A DNA stretch of 64,000 nucleotides, from the NCBI RefSeq assembly GCF_900605015.1, contig NZ_LR027574.1, forward strand, positions 697,610 through 761,609, read 5' to 3'. Every line of letters begins with the position of its first letter. The first letter of the stretch is position 1. Below the pieces are notes generated by a model that worked only from the letters and a program-made list of their open reading frames with translations, had not been told where the DNA came from and did not search any database. This DNA comes from Olsenella sp. Marseille-P4559. GTDB taxonomy: Bacteria; Actinomycetota; Coriobacteriia; Coriobacteriales; Atopobiaceae. Position numbers and translations under genes: made by a program. Below are positions 43,328-51,838 of the stretch, one piece after another.

Positions 43328-45278
43328 CGAGAAGGAAGGCCCCGTGGCTCAGACAGCCGCTGTACCCGTCGGCGAGCCGGCACGCGGTCATGGCGCAAGT
43401 CGCCCCGGAGAAACGTTTGGGCGCATTATCGCCCTTGTGTTCTCCTATTATCCCGTTCACGCGACCGCACAAGTGATCTGCATTGTCGTTGCGGCAATTC
43501 TCGCAAGCGTGCCCTCGATCTTCATGCAGCGGGCCATTGCCGTGGTGCAGCAGCTCATGGCGACCGGTGACTGGGCAACGGCACAGCCACAGATTCTGCG
43601 CATCACGCTCACCCTGATCGCCTGCTACCTCGTTGCGCTTGGTGCCAACATCGCCCAGACGCAGCTTGGGGCAATCATCTGCCAGGGCACCCTCATGAAG
43701 GTCCGAGACCAGATGTTCGACCACATGGAGGACCTGCCCATCAGCTACTTTGACACGCACAAGCACGGCGACATCATGTCCCACTACACCAACGACGTCG
43801 ACACGCTGAGACAGCTCGTGGGGCAGTCCCTGCCCAACCTCCTCACCATGGCCGTGGCCATGATTTCGGTGCTCTCCATCATGCTGTGGTACTCGCTGCC
43901 GCTGACCATCGTCGTACTGGTCATGGTGGGCATCATGGGCATTCTCACGCGTGTCTTGGGCGGACGCTCTGCCCACTACTTCCTCGCCCAGCAGCGAGCC
44001 CTTGCCGCCGAGGAGGGCTTTGCCGAGGAGGCCATGAACGGCCAGAAGGTCATCAAGGTCTTCACCCACGAGCGCGCAACCGAGGAAGGCTTTGATGCCG
44101 TGAACGACCAGATGTTCGAGGCCTCCAAGAAGGCGAACATCTACAGCAACACGCTTGGCCCCATCCTCATGAACATGGGCAACCTCTCTTACGCCGTCGT
44201 GGCGGTCGCCGGCTGCATCATGCTCACATCTGGCATCGCCAACCCGTCCATCGCGGGGATGGCCCTTTCCATCGACATCGTGGTGCCGTTCTTGAACCTC
44301 ACGAAGCGTTTCGCCGGCTCCATAGGTCAGGTCTCCCAGCAGATCAACTTCGTGGTCATGGGCCTTGCCGGTGCCGAGCGCATCTTCTCGCTTGTCGACG
44401 AGGAACCCGAGGGGAACGACGGCTACGTCACGCTGGTAAACGTCACTCGCACGTCCGCTGGCACGATTGCGGAGTGCGACAAGCGCACGGACAGCTGGGC
44501 TTGGAGGCATCCTCACCATGACGGTACCGTAACCTACACGCCGCTTGCGGGAGACATGCGCCTCTTTGACGTCGACTTTGGCTACACGCCAGACCACACG
44601 GTGCTGCACGGCATCTCGCTCTACGCCAAGCCCGGCCAGAAGGTTGCCTTTGTGGGTGCCACCGGTGCCGGCAAGACCACAATCACCAACCTTCTCAACC
44701 GCTTCTACGACATCGCCGACGGCAAGATCCGCTACGACGGCATCAACATCAACAAGATCAGGAAGGCCGACCTGCGCCGTTCGCTGGGAATGGTTCTCCA
44801 GGACACGAACCTCTTCACTGGCACCGTCATGGACAACATCCGCTACGGACGCCTTGACGCCACGGACGAGGAGTGCGAGGACGCGGCACGCCTTGCCGGC
44901 GCGGACAACTTCATCCGTCGCCTGCCGGAGGGCTACAGCACGATGCTCACCGACAATGCCGCGCAGCTCTCGCAGGGCCAAAGGCAGCTCCTCTCCATCG
45001 CTCGCGCGGCCGTGGCCGACCCGCCCGTCATGATCCTGGACGAGGCGACCTCCTCCATCGACACCCGCACCGAGCAGATCGTGCAACGCGGCATGGACGC
45101 TCTCATGCATGGGCGCACCACCTTCGTGATTGCCCACAGGCTCTCGACCGTCCGCAATTCCGACGTGATCATCGTGCTCGACCACGGTCGCATCATCGAG
45201 CGCGGCACGCACGACGAGCTCATCGCCAAGCACGGGACGTACTATCAGCTCTATACGGGTGCGTTCGAGTTGGAGTAG
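43320..45278 (+). CDS. ABC exporter half-transporter, catalytic partner
   Basis: 652 residues: an N-terminal extension of about 35 residues, six membrane helices (with GQSLPNLLT and EEAMNGQKVIKVFTHE in the intracellular loops), then an ATPase domain. The Walker A GATGAGKTT, Walker B VMILDEATSSID with the catalytic Glu, and H-loop IAHRLST are intact. The signature LSQGQRQ has Gln in place of Gly, as in many heterodimers. About 35 residues (TRTSAGTIAECDKRTDSWAW and flanks) are inserted between the membrane domain and ATPase. AAAGGAGG precedes the ATG. Confidence 0.94.
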   Translation: MSSEKEGPVAQTAAVPVGEPARGHGASRPGETFGRIIALVFSYYPVHATAQVICIVVAAILASVPSIFMQRAIAVVQQLMATGDWATAQPQILRITLTLIACYLVALGANIAQTQLGAIICQGTLMKVRDQMFDHMEDLPISYFDTHKHGDIMSHYTNDVDTLRQLVGQSLPNLLTMAVAMISVLSIMLWYSLPLTIVVLVMVGIMGILTRVLGGRSAHYFLAQQRALAAEEGFAEEAMNGQKVIKVFTHERATEEGFDAVNDQMFEASKKANIYSNTLGPILMNMGNLSYAVVAVAGCIMLTSGIANPSIAGMALSIDIVVPFLNLTKRFAGSIGQVSQQINFVVMGLAGAERIFSLVDEEPEGNDGYVTLVNVTRTSAGTIAECDKRTDSWAWRHPHHDGTVTYTPLAGDMRLFDVDFGYTPDHTVLHGISLYAKPGQKVAFVGATGAGKTTITNLLNRFYDIADGKIRYDGININKIRKADLRRSLGMVLQDTNLFTGTVMDNIRYGRLDATDEECEDAARLAGADNFIRRLPEGYSTMLTDNAAQLSQGQRQLLSIARAAVADPPVMILDEATSSIDTRTEQIVQRGMDALMHGRTTFVIAHRLSTVRNSDVIIVLDHGRIIERGTHDELIAKHGTYYQLYTGAFELE

Positions 45279-45333
45279 CGCGAACGCTGTGTGATCCGCA
45301 CGCCGCAGCGACTGTGCGGACCCCTGCGACTGC

Positions 45334-45363
45334 GAGGCCCGCACAGTCGTTTGTGCGGGCCTC
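45334..45363 (+). terminator. Hairpin after the ABC exporter operon
   Basis: A perfect 12-bp stem GAGGCCCGCACA/TGTGCGGGCCTC with a 6-base loop. An overlapping alternative pairing exists with GCGACTGTGCGG at 45308-45319. No U-run follows. Confidence 0.5.
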
Positions 45364-45475
45364 ACGACTAACGGGCATGCAGCGCATGTTTTGGGGCGTG
45401 CAGACGGGTAGCATTTCACTTCACATTACACAGCGGCAGGCGGCCCGCCTGCGTGCAATACCGAACGGGAGGCCC

Positions 45476-46663
45476 ATGTCCGCAGCACTTCTCGCCATTA
45501 TCTACCTTGCCTTTGTGAGCCTTGGGCTCCCCGATGGCCTTCTGGGTGCGGCGTGGCCCACCATGCATGTGGGCGTGGACGCCGCAGTCTCGTGGGCAGG
45601 CATCGTCTCGACCGTCATCTGCCTGGGAACCATCGTCTCGAGCCTCCTCACCAACCGCCTGGTACGGCGTATGGGAACTGGCGTCCTCACGGCCTCCTCG
45701 GTCGCCCTCACTGCCGCAGCGCTCTTTGGCTTCTCCACCGCCACCGAGTTCTGGCAGCTTGTCTTGTGGGCCATCCCCTACGGTCTGGGTGCGGGAGCGG
45801 TCGACGCGGCACTCAACGCATTCGTGGCCACGCACTACGAGGCAAGGCACATGAACTGGCTCCACTGCTGCTGGGGCATAGGAGCAGCCGGGGGGCCGCT
45901 GCTCATGGCTGCGCAGATATCGCATGGCGCGGGATGGCAGGTCGGATACCAGGCGGTGGGGCTCATCCAGGTGGGACTTGTTGTCGCCCTCGTGCTGAGC
46001 CTTCGCCTGTGGGGAGCAAGGGTCGCAGGCAGCAAGGGTGGCGAGACGGACGCCGGTCGGCGGGCAGTCTCACGGTCCCGGATGATCGCGCTGCCAGGCG
46101 TCCCCCAGGCGCTTGTCGGCTTCTTTTGCTACTGCGCACTTGAGGCATCGTGCGGTCTTTGGGCGCCAACCTTTCTGGTGCTGGGGCATGGCCTCGACAC
46201 AGGCGTGGCGGCGCTTCTCGGGTCGCTCTTCTACGCGGGAATCACGTGCGGACGCTTTGTCTCGGGCGTGCTCACGCTGCGCCTGACGGGAACGCAGCTC
46301 TTGCGGCTTGGGGAGGCGGTCATCGCCTCTGGGGTGGCAACGCTGCTGCTTGCGCCATGTGAAGCCGCACTTGCCGTGGGGTTGGTGCTTCTTGGCGTGG
46401 GCTGCGCCCCCATCTACCCGCAGATGATACAGCTCACACCTACCCGCTTTGGGACGGACAACGCACAGGCGCTCATGGGACTCCAGATGGCCTGTGCCTA
46501 TGTTGGCTCCATGGCCATGCCGCCCCTTGTGGGCATGGCCGTCGAGAACGCCTCACCCCTGCTCCTGCCACCCGTCGCCGCCGTGCTCCTTGCCGTCATG
46601 ACCGTCTGCCTTGGCATCTGCGACAAGCGGACAGCCGCCACCCACCCGTCCAGCGCCATGTAA
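45476..46663 (+). CDS. Major facilitator superfamily transporter
   Basis: 395 residues with about twelve membrane segments and the MFS duplication. The first half holds LAFVSLGLPDGLLGAAWPTM and the loop NRLVRRMGTGVLTASS, the motif-A equivalent. The second half holds GITCGRFVSGVLTLRLTGTQ. The family resembles FucP-like or BsTetA-like uncharacterised transporters that often act on sugars. The ATG at 45476 follows GGGAGG. It is 10 bases upstream of the HisJ-type gene, so they may be co-expressed. Substrate unknown. Confidence 0.85.
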   Translation: MSAALLAIIYLAFVSLGLPDGLLGAAWPTMHVGVDAAVSWAGIVSTVICLGTIVSSLLTNRLVRRMGTGVLTASSVALTAAALFGFSTATEFWQLVLWAIPYGLGAGAVDAALNAFVATHYEARHMNWLHCCWGIGAAGGPLLMAAQISHGAGWQVGYQAVGLIQVGLVVALVLSLRLWGARVAGSKGGETDAGRRAVSRSRMIALPGVPQALVGFFCYCALEASCGLWAPTFLVLGHGLDTGVAALLGSLFYAGITCGRFVSGVLTLRLTGTQLLRLGEAVIASGVATLLLAPCEAALAVGLVLLGVGCAPIYPQMIQLTPTRFGTDNAQALMGLQMACAYVGSMAMPPLVGMAVENASPLLLPPVAAVLLAVMTVCLGICDKRTAATHPSSAM

Positions 46664-46673
46664 GGAGGCCCTG

Positions 46674-47516
46674 ATGCTTGCCGACTGCCATGTCCACTCC
46701 GCCTACTCTGACGACTCAACCTATCCCATGGAGCAGGTGGTGGTGGACGCCATCCGACTGAACCTCGACGAGCTCTGCTTCACGGAGCACGTCGACTACG
46801 GCGTGAAGCCAGACTGGGACCAGCCAAAGGGGGCCCGCTTTGAGGACGGGCACCCCGTAACCAACTGCCCATACCCGGCGTACTTTGCAGAGCTCTCCCG
46901 GATGCGCGAGGAGTACGGCAGCCAGATTCGCATTGCGTCAGGTCTTGAGCTCGGCGTTCAGACCCACACTATTCCTGCCTACGAGCATCTGCTTCGTGAG
47001 TACGGTAGCCAGATGGACTTCGCGTTACTCTCCATACACCAGGTTGGTGACAAGGAGTTCTGGAGCGGCGACTTCCAGCATGGCCGCACGCAGGGGGAAT
47101 TCACGGGAGCATACTACGAGGAGCTGCTCCGCGTGGTCTGTGCCTTCGAGGGCTACAGCGTCCTTGCCCACATGGACCTCATCCGCCGCTACGACCCAAC
47201 ACCGGAAGGTCCGCTGTCCTTCTCGGCCACGCGGGATGTGGTGGCTGCCATCCTAGAGAAAGCCATCTCCGGCGGGCACGGCATCGAAGTCAATACGTCC
47301 GGCTGGCGCTACGGGCTTGCAGGGCCCCAGCCCACGGACGACATGCTTCGCCTCTACCGCGACCTCGGGGGCACCGTAATCACGCTGGGCTCGGACTCGC
47401 ACCGCCCGGAGCACCTTGGCGCCTACCTCCGCCTTGGGAAGGACCGCCTCCGCTCGCTGGGGTTCGACAGCCTCTGCACCTTCGAGCACTGGGAGCCACG
47501 CTTCCACAGGCTCTAG
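46674..47516 (+). CDS. PHP-domain phosphatase, histidinol-phosphatase HisJ-like
   Basis: 280 residues. The PHP metal-binding motifs are in order: DCHVHSAYSDD, TEHVDYG, GLELGVQ, LSIHQV, LAHMDLIRRY, and GSDSHRPEHLG. The family hydrolyses histidinol phosphate in histidine synthesis or related small phosphoesters. AAGGAGG lies 5 bases before the ATG. No other his gene is near, so the histidinol assignment rests on resemblance only. Confidence 0.85.
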   Translation: MLADCHVHSAYSDDSTYPMEQVVVDAIRLNLDELCFTEHVDYGVKPDWDQPKGARFEDGHPVTNCPYPAYFAELSRMREEYGSQIRIASGLELGVQTHTIPAYEHLLREYGSQMDFALLSIHQVGDKEFWSGDFQHGRTQGEFTGAYYEELLRVVCAFEGYSVLAHMDLIRRYDPTPEGPLSFSATRDVVAAILEKAISGGHGIEVNTSGWRYGLAGPQPTDDMLRLYRDLGGTVITLGSDSHRPEHLGAYLRLGKDRLRSLGFDSLCTFEHWEPRFHRL

Positions 47517-47575
47517 GAACCAAGGACTCCCCAATTGCGCTATGGTGTGTCAGTCAAGATAACGTCAGGAGACAC

Positions 47576-48739
47576 ATGCGCGAGACTATGCCGAAAAGGA
47601 CCCCCATCCTACGGACGGGCAGACTTTGCCTACGCCCTTGGCGCGAGAAGGACGCCCCTGCGCTCTTCCGCTACGCCAGCGACCCCGAGGTGGGACCGCG
47701 GGCAGGTTGGGCACCCCACATGACGATCGAGGAGAGTGAGACCGTCCTGTGCGACCTTCTCATGCTGCCGGACACCTGGGCAATCACGCTCAGGGACCGC
47801 AGGGGTGCCCTTGCCGACGAGCCCATTGGGGCCATCGCCCTCATGCATGCCGGGAACAGCGGCAGAGAGGGCCTCCCAACAGACGAGGCCGAGATTGGCT
47901 ACTGGATCGCGCGCCCCTGGTGGGGCCATGGCTACATGACAGAGGCGGTGCGAGAAGTGCTTCGCCATGCCTTCCTGGTCGAGGGCCTCTCTGCGGTACG
48001 CGCCGCCTACTACGAGGGCAACGAGGAAAGCAGGCGGGTGCAGGAGAAGGCGGGTCTACGCCCGCACCATAGCAACCCGCATGCCGTTGACCGGGTCGGT
48101 ATAGCACACGAGGAGCACGTGCAGCGCATCACGCGTCAGGAGTGGGAGACCTCGCTGACCGCGGACCCCACCGACGGAAAGATCATCGCCCACCAGCAGG
48201 TTGAGGCCACCCACATCATCGATACCTTGCCGCTCGTCTCGCTCGTACGCTCCGGCGGGCAGACCGGCGCAGACCGTGGCGGCCTCGATGCCGCACGGGA
48301 GCTGGGAGTGTCCATCTGTGGCTGGTGCCCGCCCGGCGGCCTGGCGGAAGACCTTCCCGAGCCGCCGGGCCTTCTCGCCCTATACCCAGAGCTGCACGAG
48401 GGCGCCGCAGAAGGTTATGTCGAGCGCACGGCGTGGAACGTGCGCGACAGCCACGCCACGCTCATCGTCTCCCCTGGTGGCCTCGAGCCCAAAAGCGGCA
48501 CCGAGATGACCGCCATCTTCGCCGAGCGCTTTGGCCGACCGGTGCTGGTCCTCGAGGGGCACGATGCCGAGAGGGACGCACAGGAGGCGCTCTTGTGGCT
48601 CTCCTCGCTTGAGGCGCGTGGCACCACGCTCAACGTGGCAGGCCCGCGCGAGTCAAAGATGCCCGGCGTCTATCAGCTTACGCGTGACATCGTCACGGCA
48701 GTTCTGCACAAGGCGTCAGGGTCTACGGCAAGGCATTAG
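47576..48739 (+). CDS. GNAT acetyltransferase fused to molybdenum-carrier-like domain
   Basis: 387 residues in two parts. Residues 1-190 form a RimJ/RimL-type GNAT domain: LRTGRLCLRPWREKDAPALF, then EIGYWIARPWWGHGYMTEAV for acetyl-CoA binding. Residues about 220-385 match the putative molybdenum carrier family (PF12694-type Rossmann fold). SGGQTGADRGGLDAARELG is at 226-244, then GWCPPGG and VSPGGLEPKSGTEMT. The two are joined in frame without any visible frameshift. AGGAG precedes the ATG. It converges with the UbiB-like gene 2 bases away. The role of the fusion is unknown. Confidence 0.82.
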   Translation: MRETMPKRTPILRTGRLCLRPWREKDAPALFRYASDPEVGPRAGWAPHMTIEESETVLCDLLMLPDTWAITLRDRRGALADEPIGAIALMHAGNSGREGLPTDEAEIGYWIARPWWGHGYMTEAVREVLRHAFLVEGLSAVRAAYYEGNEESRRVQEKAGLRPHHSNPHAVDRVGIAHEEHVQRITRQEWETSLTADPTDGKIIAHQQVEATHIIDTLPLVSLVRSGGQTGADRGGLDAARELGVSICGWCPPGGLAEDLPEPPGLLALYPELHEGAAEGYVERTAWNVRDSHATLIVSPGGLEPKSGTEMTAIFAERFGRPVLVLEGHDAERDAQEALLWLSSLEARGTTLNVAGPRESKMPGVYQLTRDIVTAVLHKASGSTARH

Positions 48740-48741
48740 CG

Positions 48742-50499
48742 TCAACGATGTCGGTCGTCCTTGATGATGCTCCTCGCAACCCACACGCCCAGCACGAAGG
48801 CAACGAGATAGCCCACAAACCCAATCACGGGAATGCCGAAGATGACTGGCTGGATGCGAGCGTAGTAGACCACAGACGAGCCGATGAAGAGGCCTGCCAC
48901 AATAACGCTCATCGTGAGGCGGTTGGCAATGTGGGCAATATCGTTGATGGGGTCCTCGGTCCCCGCAACATCAAGGTTGAACCGCAGCTGACCACGCGTG
49001 AGCATCTTCATGGCAAGGTCCGCCTGGGAGGCCGCACCGAGAAGCCCGTGCGCCGCTCGCATGCTCTCGCGTGCAAAGCCCTTGGCCTCATGCTTGAGCA
49101 TGTCCTCAGGTGTGGTATGCGCCTTGATGTGAGCCGTGATGATCTCGATGATCGAGACGCCAGGCAAGAACTCGTCGACCACGCCCTCGAGCGTGACAAG
49201 GGCACGGGCCAGCATGGTAACCGTGCCAGGAAGCTCGATGCCGTTTTTTCTCGCCATCGAGATGAGCGAGTTCACAAACGCGCCAACGTTGAGGTCCGAG
49301 AGATCTGCCTCGCCGTAGTCCGCAATGATCATGTCGAGGTCATCGAGCAGGTGGGCATGGTCGACCACAGACGTATCTGATATCGAGAAGCGCAGGAGGC
49401 CGTCGGCAAGTCTCGCGGAGTCCCTGAGAGCGACAGCCTTGACCATATCCGACATGGCCCTGCGGTCGTGCGAGGAGAGCCTTCCCATGATGCCCAAGTC
49501 AATGTAGACGATCTGCCCACCGCGAACGATGAGGTTGCCCGGATGCGGGTCCGCATGGAAGAAGCCGTCGTCGATCATCTGGCGCGTGTAGTTGTCGACG
49601 AGCTTGGTGCCCATCTCCTCGAGGTCGTAGCCGGCAGCCACGAGCCTTGCGGTCTTGTCGATGGGAATGCCCTCGATGTAGTCCATGACCACGACGTGCC
49701 TGGCACAGAGCTCGGGATAGGGCTTGGGACAGTCCACAAACCTGCAGTCCGCGTTGTTGCGCCGAAACTCCTCGAGGTTCCTCGCCTCCACCAGGAAGTC
49801 CGTCTCGTCACGAAAGGACTGCCACAGCTCGTCCACTACCGACTGCATGTCGAGAAACTGGCTTCCCGACATGAAGCGATTCATGAAGCCCACAAGCGAG
49901 CGCATGATGGCGATGTCTTGCGCCATCGTCTCCTGGACGTGGGGCCGCTGCACCTTGATGGCGACCATCTCGCCCGTGACGAGACGGGCCTTGTGCACCT
50001 GCGCCACGGAGGCAGAGCCCAGGGGAACATCGTCAATTGCGTCAAAGATGTCCTCAATGGGGGTCTCGTACTCGTCACGCAAGGCCTGAAGCACCGTCTC
50101 GCGGTCCATGGGCTCCACGTCAGAGCGGAGCTTGGTGAGTTCCCGGCAGAAGCTCTCGGGCAGGATCTCGGAGCGCATCGAGAGGATCTGGCCTGCCTTC
50201 ACAAAGGTTGGGCCCAGCTCCTCGAGCAGGTGCCGCAGGCTCTTGGGGGTGAGGCCGTGAAAGATGTCATAGCGACGGACAATCGAGAGAATCTCGCGCA
50301 CGCGTCTCATCCGAGAGCTACGCGATGACACGTACCCATCTGATGTCTTGCTACGGCCGCCGAAGATGCCGATGGTCTGCGAGTCGTCGTCCTCGAAGCC
50401 CCCCTCGCTCACGCTCTTGTACCACGCGTCAAGGAGCTCGTCACTGCTACGTGGCGAGCTCCCTGTTGCAGCATCACTTTTGTCGTGAACCTCAGGCAC
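48742..50499 (-). CDS. ABC1/AarF/UbiB-family atypical kinase
   Basis: 585 residues. The family's KxGQ motif (FVKAGQILSMRSEIL) is at about 100-115. The Ala-rich nucleotide loop is GSASVAQVHKA, followed by the lysine VAIKVQRP. HADPHPGNL and the metal-binding YIDLGIMG complete the atypical kinase core. Two C-terminal membrane helices follow (VIVAGLFIGSSVVYY and IGFVGYLVAFVLGVWVA). In respiring bacteria it supports ubiquinone synthesis; an anaerobe without ubiquinone must use it otherwise, for example in lipid homeostasis. The GTG start has AAGGAG. It follows the phasin-like gene by 5 bases. Confidence 0.92.
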   Translation of the reverse strand: MPEVHDKSDAATGSSPRSSDELLDAWYKSVSEGGFEDDDSQTIGIFGGRSKTSDGYVSSRSSRMRRVREILSIVRRYDIFHGLTPKSLRHLLEELGPTFVKAGQILSMRSEILPESFCRELTKLRSDVEPMDRETVLQALRDEYETPIEDIFDAIDDVPLGSASVAQVHKARLVTGEMVAIKVQRPHVQETMAQDIAIMRSLVGFMNRFMSGSQFLDMQSVVDELWQSFRDETDFLVEARNLEEFRRNNADCRFVDCPKPYPELCARHVVVMDYIEGIPIDKTARLVAAGYDLEEMGTKLVDNYTRQMIDDGFFHADPHPGNLIVRGGQIVYIDLGIMGRLSSHDRRAMSDMVKAVALRDSARLADGLLRFSISDTSVVDHAHLLDDLDMIIADYGEADLSDLNVGAFVNSLISMARKNGIELPGTVTMLARALVTLEGVVDEFLPGVSIIEIITAHIKAHTTPEDMLKHEAKGFARESMRAAHGLLGAASQADLAMKMLTRGQLRFNLDVAGTEDPINDIAHIANRLTMSVIVAGLFIGSSVVYYARIQPVIFGIPVIGFVGYLVAFVLGVWVARSIIKDDRHR

Positions 50500-50504
50500 A
50501 GGTT

Positions 50505-50858
50505 CTACTCCTTGGCGTCACCATCATCGACCGGAGCATCCTCGACGGAATCCGGCTCAACAACATCTGCGTCAAGGTCGGAGGCCATGGAAGCGACCTT
50601 CTTGGCGAAGTCCGCGCGCTCCTCGGGAGTCATTGACTTCATCCTGGCACGCAGGGCAGCGTCAGAGGTGTCGCCAACGACCTCCCTGGCCTTACGGGTG
50701 AGCTCCTCGTTGATGGCCTTGCCCTGGGCAACCGTAAGCTCGCCCTTCTTCACAAAGCCATCGATGACTTCCTGGGACTTCTCGGCGGTGGTGGCAACTG
50801 CGCCCACGCTTGCCAGGAAGACCTTGCGGAAACCGTCTGCGATATCGAAGTCTGCCAT
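50505..50858 (-). CDS. Phasin-like protein (PhaF/PhaI type)
   Basis: 117 residues, mostly amphipathic helix: DGFRKVFLASVGAVATTAEK and a SQEVIDGFVKKGELTVAQGK segment match the phasin/poly-hydroxyalkanoate granule family. The C-terminus is acidic. In actinobacteria and Firmicutes such proteins often occur next to AarF/UbiB genes even without polyester synthesis, as here. AAGGGAG precedes the ATG, and an 18-bp palindrome lies just before that. It heads the two-gene operon with the UbiB-like kinase. Confidence 0.82.
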   Translation of the reverse strand: MADFDIADGFRKVFLASVGAVATTAEKSQEVIDGFVKKGELTVAQGKAINEELTRKAREVVGDTSDAALRARMKSMTPEERADFAKKVASMASDLDADVVEPDSVEDAPVDDGDAKE

Positions 50859-50875
50859 GATGTCTCCCTTCAGAA

Positions 50876-50893
50876 GCGGGACGGCCGTCCCGC
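50876..50893 (-). promoter_or_regulatory. Perfect 18-bp palindrome before the phasin-like gene
   Basis: GCGGGACGGCCGTCCCGC is fully self-complementary and ends 18 bases upstream of the start codon. It is either an operator or a 5'-UTR hairpin next to the ribosome-binding site. Confidence 0.4.
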
Positions 50894-50992
50894 GGCGGTG
50901 ATGCTTTCTGTTCTACCCCACCTGAGCCGATGGGTTGCGCTGAGAAGCCAAAATTCGGCATATGCCCAAGAGACGTACGGTCGAAGGCCCGG

Positions 50993-51688
50993 CTAGCCCA
51001 GGAGAACGCGCGCGAGGTCGTCAACTGTCTCGGCAACGGCCACGGCGCCGGCCTCCCAGAGCTCCTCCACATCACAGGTGCGCGCATAGTGGACCCCCGC
51101 GCAGGGCATGCCCACCTCGGCTGCCGCGTCAACGTCGTAGAACCTGTCGCCCACCATCACTGCATCCTCTGGCCCCAGGCCGATACGCTCCATAACGCGA
51201 CCAATGGTCTTTGGCTTGGTGTCATCGCCGTCGTCGAGCTTTCCCAGGAAGACATCGAAGTGGGGTGCGAGACCGGACTCGCGCATACCGCGCTCGAGCA
51301 GGCTTGCACGCTTTGACGAGGCAACGGCAAGGACCTTGCCGGCAGCGCGGAGGGAGTCCGCGAGCTCGATGGTGCCAGGGATCGCCGGGAACGCCTCGGG
51401 GCCAAGCGTGCTGTATATGGCGCGGTACTCCTCGGTGACCTGCGCCGCTTCTGTCTCGGAGAGCCCGTAAACCATGCTAAAGGCCTCGGGAAAGGGAGGG
51501 CCCACTATGCGCCTGAGGTCACCCATGTCGGCGTCAGAGAGGCCATGGTTGCGCAGGACTGTGCGCGCCGTGGTGGTGATGCCCTGTATGGTATTCGAGA
51601 GCGTGCCGTCAAAGTCAAAGACCACAAGCCTGCGGCCGCTCACGTCCATCCCTCGCGGGAACGAGGCCCGCGCCCTACCAAATGCCAT
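50993..51688 (-). CDS. HAD-superfamily phosphatase (phosphoglycolate-phosphatase-like)
   Basis: 231 residues. Motif I is VVFDFDGTLSNT, motif II is the Ser in AVASSKRA, motif III is the Lys of TKPKTIG, and motif IV is MVGDRFYDVDAA. A helical cap sits between motifs I and II (subclass IA, Gph/PpaX-like). It probably dephosphorylates a small metabolite. The ATG at 51688 has AGGAG 9 bases before it. Monocistronic, facing away from the DUF1015 gene. Confidence 0.88.
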   Translation of the reverse strand: MAFGRARASFPRGMDVSGRRLVVFDFDGTLSNTIQGITTTARTVLRNHGLSDADMGDLRRIVGPPFPEAFSMVYGLSETEAAQVTEEYRAIYSTLGPEAFPAIPGTIELADSLRAAGKVLAVASSKRASLLERGMRESGLAPHFDVFLGKLDDGDDTKPKTIGRVMERIGLGPEDAVMVGDRFYDVDAAAEVGMPCAGVHYARTCDVEELWEAGAVAVAETVDDLARVLLG

Positions 51689-51838
51689 CGTTGTTCTCTC
51701 CTGCCTGCAAGTGCCACGCCTGTCACATATGAGTTTCTAATCGTCTACGGTACCCGAAGCCGGGGTGCTTGCGCGCTAGAATCTGCTCGTAGGGGCTTTC
51801 GCGCCCCATTCGTATCAAGACTGCAACAAAGGAGCGAC

